Assembly (NCBI RefSeq): GCF_002775205.1
Contig: NC_036457.1
Coordinates: forward strand, 12,562,996-12,626,995
Source: Xiphophorus maculatus
Taxonomy: Eukaryota; Chordata; Actinopteri; Cyprinodontiformes; Poeciliidae
Direction: 5' to 3'
DNA: 64,000 nucleotides
Both the position numbers and the translations under genes were made by a program. Below, piece by piece: positions 61,201 to 64,000 of the stretch; position 1 is the stretch's first letter; every line of letters starts with the position of its first letter. The notes beneath the pieces were generated by a model, which saw only the letters and a program-made list of their open reading frames with translations, did not search any database and was not told the DNA's origin.

Positions 61201-63885
61201 GTTATTTTAAATTGTTATTGGTAAACTCAGATCTGTGTTGAACCAGAGAGTTCAAGCTGCAAATCTGTCATTATAGTCATTCTCAAAGCGACAGATAATT
61301 TGAAGAGAGATTTGTTTTCTGTACTGGGCAATATTTATAAATGGTGGAAAGAGAATGGTTTTCATGGTAGACCTAAAAGAAGGAAAGATAACACAGTGAC
61401 ATGAAATGACCTTTTGTTCCGAGTTGCAGGCTTCCTCTTTCTGTTCAGTATGCAGTTACTCCAACAAAGTCTGTCTTGGCCGCTTGATCTAATTGCGTAA
61501 CTCTTTCCTGTTGAATTGACACTTTTTTTAAATCACAAATAAGGCTTAAATGTGCATAAAAAACATTCACATTCTTCTGCACAGAGAATGGGAGGTAGTG
61601 ATATCTAGAGACGCATGCCACCCTTTATATGTTCACTATGAATTGCAGTTGGAATCATTTAATAATTCTATTTAAAATTATTACAATAATGGAAATTTAG
61701 ACACTTGGTCTGGCCGAGAGTCTCACAGCAAAAGAGGAAACATGTCATCTATAAAACCAGGAAAGAACTTCTGCTGTTCTTCATCTTGTGAGTGGAGGTT
61801 AGGTGATGTTCATTTTTCAACCATGTGAATTATTACTTAAAAATGAAAGTGCAAGTATATTTTACCATGAAGTTAGACTGTTTCCTACATGCTCCAAAAT
61901 GTAATGAGTTGACCTTTATCTCTAACACAACCAGAGTTCAAATTCATGACAATATGAAGAATAAACAGTATAGTTCATAGGAAGGGTAGCCAGTAGAAAG
62001 ACTCTCTGTTTAAATTCAACATGATTATGTTTCCAAAGGTACAATTAAAAAAAACTCTTCTGGAACAGTTTATTTTGGACAGACTAAACAACAAACTTTT
62101 AGCAGAATTGTACAGCACTATTTGATGAAAATCGGGGACGGCGTACAGATGTAAAAATAAAATAAATTAAAAAAAACCCCATACAAAGTGCTTGGCATTG
62201 ACTCATTTGATAACCACAAGATTAATTGGGCAACTTAAAATTGTAATGTCTCCTGCATACTGAAGTATTCTAGATGGCCCATTAGCCGTATTCTAACTAA
62301 GAGCTGTAGACAAGCAGGTAAAATTGATCAAAATGGATTCCTTCAACTAATTAAAGCAATAAATCTACCACAAAAGGCTTAAAAAAATTATTTAAAAATT
62401 AACAAAATAAAGTCTGAGGGAGACAGAAATAGCGACAGAAATAGCTAAGAATTAAAAGCGCTGTGTGGTGTTAACCCAACTGCATTTAACAAGAGGTTCT
62501 CCATGTTTTCTTTAGCATACTGGAAACTCCTCAACCGGTCTGAATATATGTAGTCGCTATGCCTTATGCTGCATATTATAAAAGTACAAAAACATGAGCA
62601 AACATCCCTGGGTTGGAACAAATCCACATTTCTCTGTACAGTCCGAAGTCTGACTTCTCCCTTTGTCAACACAACATATTATTTTAACTTCCTTGGGAGT
62701 TTATTCTGTGGTTACCAGGCCTCCTGTGGACTCTGGAGGTACACAGGATGTTTACCTTCTTTTCCCCTGAAGTAAAGTCTCAGTCCTGCTGACCTAGTTT
62801 CAGCGAGGGAAGAATGAATGTAGAACTAACAAGTTGAGGAGGAGGATAAACAGACCCCTCTATATGAGATTACAGGATAGGCTGAGGTTAAAACGGATCA
62901 GAAAGTTCTCTTCACTAAATAATAAAAATGAAAAGGATTTGTCTACAAAACACTGTTTTTATGTTTATGGTTATAAAAATAAAGACTTAATAGCAACTAA
63001 AACTACAGCAGTCCTTTACTGCTCTCATCTTTTTCACTCTGTTCTGCTCTTCTTTTTTTTTCTATCAAATTTCTGATGCTGTCACATCTTTGCTCAAACG
63101 TCTTTGCTTCTTTCATATGGTCAACTTAAGTATGATTTTTTTATCGGTTTTTTTTTTCCTTTCCTCCAGACCCCTTTTAATTATTATTTTTTTCTAGGAT
63201 TGCCAAAAAATGTCAGAAGGAAGGCAGGCTACAAAAGTATCTAATAATCAAGCGCGTGACGTTTATCTGTCACAGAAAAGCCATTCCATTTGGTGATTTT
63301 GATGTTTTCAGAGGAAAACATCAAATCCATAATCGGTTAATTTTTTATTATTGTATATCATATCTATTTGCATCAACATTTGATCTGTCTTTAAACAGAG
63401 TTTGTGTCTTTTTCTTACAAGTATTAATTTGTAAGTATCTCAATCTGCTTAAACCCCTTTGAAGCACATCAGTGTCCAAATTGAACCATTTATCTTCTCT
63501 TTTGGTGATTTTGTTTTCCCCTTAAAAATATGAGCTGTGGGATGTGCTGTGGTGGCGCAGGGGTTAAGCACAACCCACAAATGGAGGCCTTAGTCCTCGA
63601 TGTGACCGTCGCAGGTTCGATTCCCGGCCTGGCGACCTTTGCTGCATGTCTTCCCCTTCTCTCATTGCCCTCTTTCCTGTCAATTCACTATCAAATAAAG
63701 GCCACAAGAGCCAATTAATCCTTTAAAATAAAAAAATATGAGCTGTAATTGTTGTTGATGGTTTAAGTTGTTCTGTATGGTAAACTGTTATTCTTTTAAA
63801 AATGTCTTTCATCAGCTACTGGGATATGGCGTATGATGGTGATGTAATGGACAACAGAGTTGGATTGAATTTGCTTTACGCCCAG
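49204..63885 (+). CDS. snx17: Sorting nexin 17 homologue, 5' part (8 exons, continues beyond the window)
   Basis: Exons: 49204-49263, 53873-53947, 55419-55536, 57493-57557, 59391-59501, 60351-60441, 60991-61078 and 63816-63885. All join in phase and encode residues 1-226 of an expected 470 or so. Residues 1-106 are the PX domain that binds PI3P on early endosomes (MHFSIPETE start, AYNIHVNGVLHCRVRYSQL, and the Pro-rich FPPKKIF loop before the EQRREQLEKYMQ helix). Residues 107-205 begin the FERM-like module (ILTSDQTEDVLD, KLDLPDDLVGYFSLFLVRE, KLQDFELPYVSI), and YWDMAYD..VMDNRVGLNLLYAQ starts its second lobe. In mammals the FERM domain binds NPxY motifs of LRP1, integrin beta-1 and APP and, with Retriever/CCC, recycles them to the surface. 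The first intron is about 4.6 kb. The last donor in view is gtgaga at 63886. Confidence 0.98.
49430..50270. mobile_element. Decayed Tc1-like element in snx17 intron 1
   Basis: Motifs such as ccctctttggttgaaattattttagtgagacttttcttgttgccatttaccagattctcc and aaaacgtttggacacc, with a partner end ggtgtcctaatagta near 50260, resemble a second Tc1-like family. It is heavily mutated and has no open transposase. Confidence 0.45.
50390..50485. repeat. Interspersed repeat with ATAAATGATACGATAAATGCC motif
   Basis: The segment holds repeated and inverted TTATCATG/CATGATAA-like words around atttatcacggtaaatgataaatgatacgataaatgcc. This is typical of a teleost miniature DNA element. Confidence 0.35.
54600..54626. 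repeat. Perfect inverted repeat, 12-bp arms, 3-nt loop
   Basis: TCTAAATATTTG, loop gtg, exact complement, in snx17 intron 2. Confidence 0.85.
55737..55787. repeat. Perfect inverted repeat, 22-bp arms, 7-nt loop
   Basis: Arms 55737-55758 and 55766-55787 are exact reverse complements around a 7-base loop, in snx17 intron 3. RNA or single-stranded DNA would form a stable hairpin. Confidence 0.9.
58440..59000. mobile_element. DNA-transposon-like repeat in snx17 intron 4
   Basis: The right end (gattaatcacaattaatccaattaatcgttttaaccctag) and the left end (gacaattgattaattgga) carry related ATTAATC motifs in opposite orientation. They resemble common teleost hAT-like miniature elements. No duplication of the target was made out. 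Confidence 0.4.
63539..63731 (+). mobile_element. tRNA-derived SINE in snx17 intron 7, with target-site duplication
   Basis: The head carries a tRNA-like A box (ggtggcgcaggggttaag) and B box (aggttcgattcccggc). It is followed by a body ending in aaataaaggccacaagagcc and an A-rich tail. The 15-base direct repeat AAAAATATGAGCTGT is present exactly at 63524-63538 and 63732-63746, marking the insertion. The intact duplication indicates a fairly recent retroposition. The element is in the same orientation as snx17. I recognise it as a common percomorph SINE type but do not assign a name. Confidence 0.85.
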
Positions 63886-64000
63886 GTGAGAACCTTTATA
63901 AGTTTTCTGAATACGCTATTATTTTCTGCCCAGCTCCAAGCTTTGTTTGCAAAACACAGGGCTCCACCAGTGTCTGGAACAATGTCTGGATAAATATAAA

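Noticed and set aside
63539-63640. A possible functional tRNA gene
   Set aside because: A and B boxes are present but the body does not fold into a complete cloverleaf by eye, and it is flanked by a SINE tail and target duplication.

Overview
This is vertebrate nuclear DNA and almost certainly from a teleost fish. It is AT-rich and full of long introns with consensus GT/AG splice sites. It carries many microsatellites ((TATC)n, (TA)n, (TTAG)n, (TTCTA)n, (GA)n), decayed Tc1/mariner-like elements and a tRNA-derived SINE. Its few real genes are split into short exons that match well-known vertebrate proteins. A percomorph fits the repeat content, but species cannot be assigned from sequence alone.

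Layout. 1-16.7 kb: no gene recognised; a repeat-rich desert with simple repeats, Tc1-like relics and one or two stretches that look like non-coding conserved elements. 16.7-21.4 kb: baalc (+), three coding exons, with a possible upstream 5' UTR exon behind a TATA box at 16711. 21.6-22.3 kb: decayed Tc1-like element. 22.8-23.2 kb: an interrupted acidic reading frame of unknown origin. 24.5-27.2 kb: nme6 (-), five coding exons. 27.3-38.0 kb: no recognised gene, but a frameshifted coding-like locus (31.5-32.1 kb), a Tc1-type miniature element flanked by TATC arrays, and a possible transcript ending at 36.6 kb. 38.1-42.6 kb: eif2b4 (+), 13 exons plus a candidate 27-nt microexon. 45.4-47.2 kb: atraid (-), seven exons, convergent with eif2b4. 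49.2 kb to the end: the first eight coding exons of snx17 (+), divergent from atraid; the 3' half lies beyond the window.

The genes have separate cellular roles: eif2b4 in translation initiation and the integrated stress response, snx17 in endosomal recycling, atraid as a lysosome-associated membrane protein, nme6 as a nucleoside diphosphate kinase family member, and baalc as a lipid-anchored cytoplasmic/membrane protein. EIF2B4 and SNX17 are also neighbours in human 2p23.3 and ATRAID lies in the same band, so the right third appears to be old conserved synteny. No operon-like or defence-system organisation is present. The most distinctive structural signal is a set of perfect short-loop inverted repeats scattered through introns and intergenic DNA. 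The most interesting regulatory signal is a pair of CLEAR/M-box E-boxes directly upstream of the atraid start codon.
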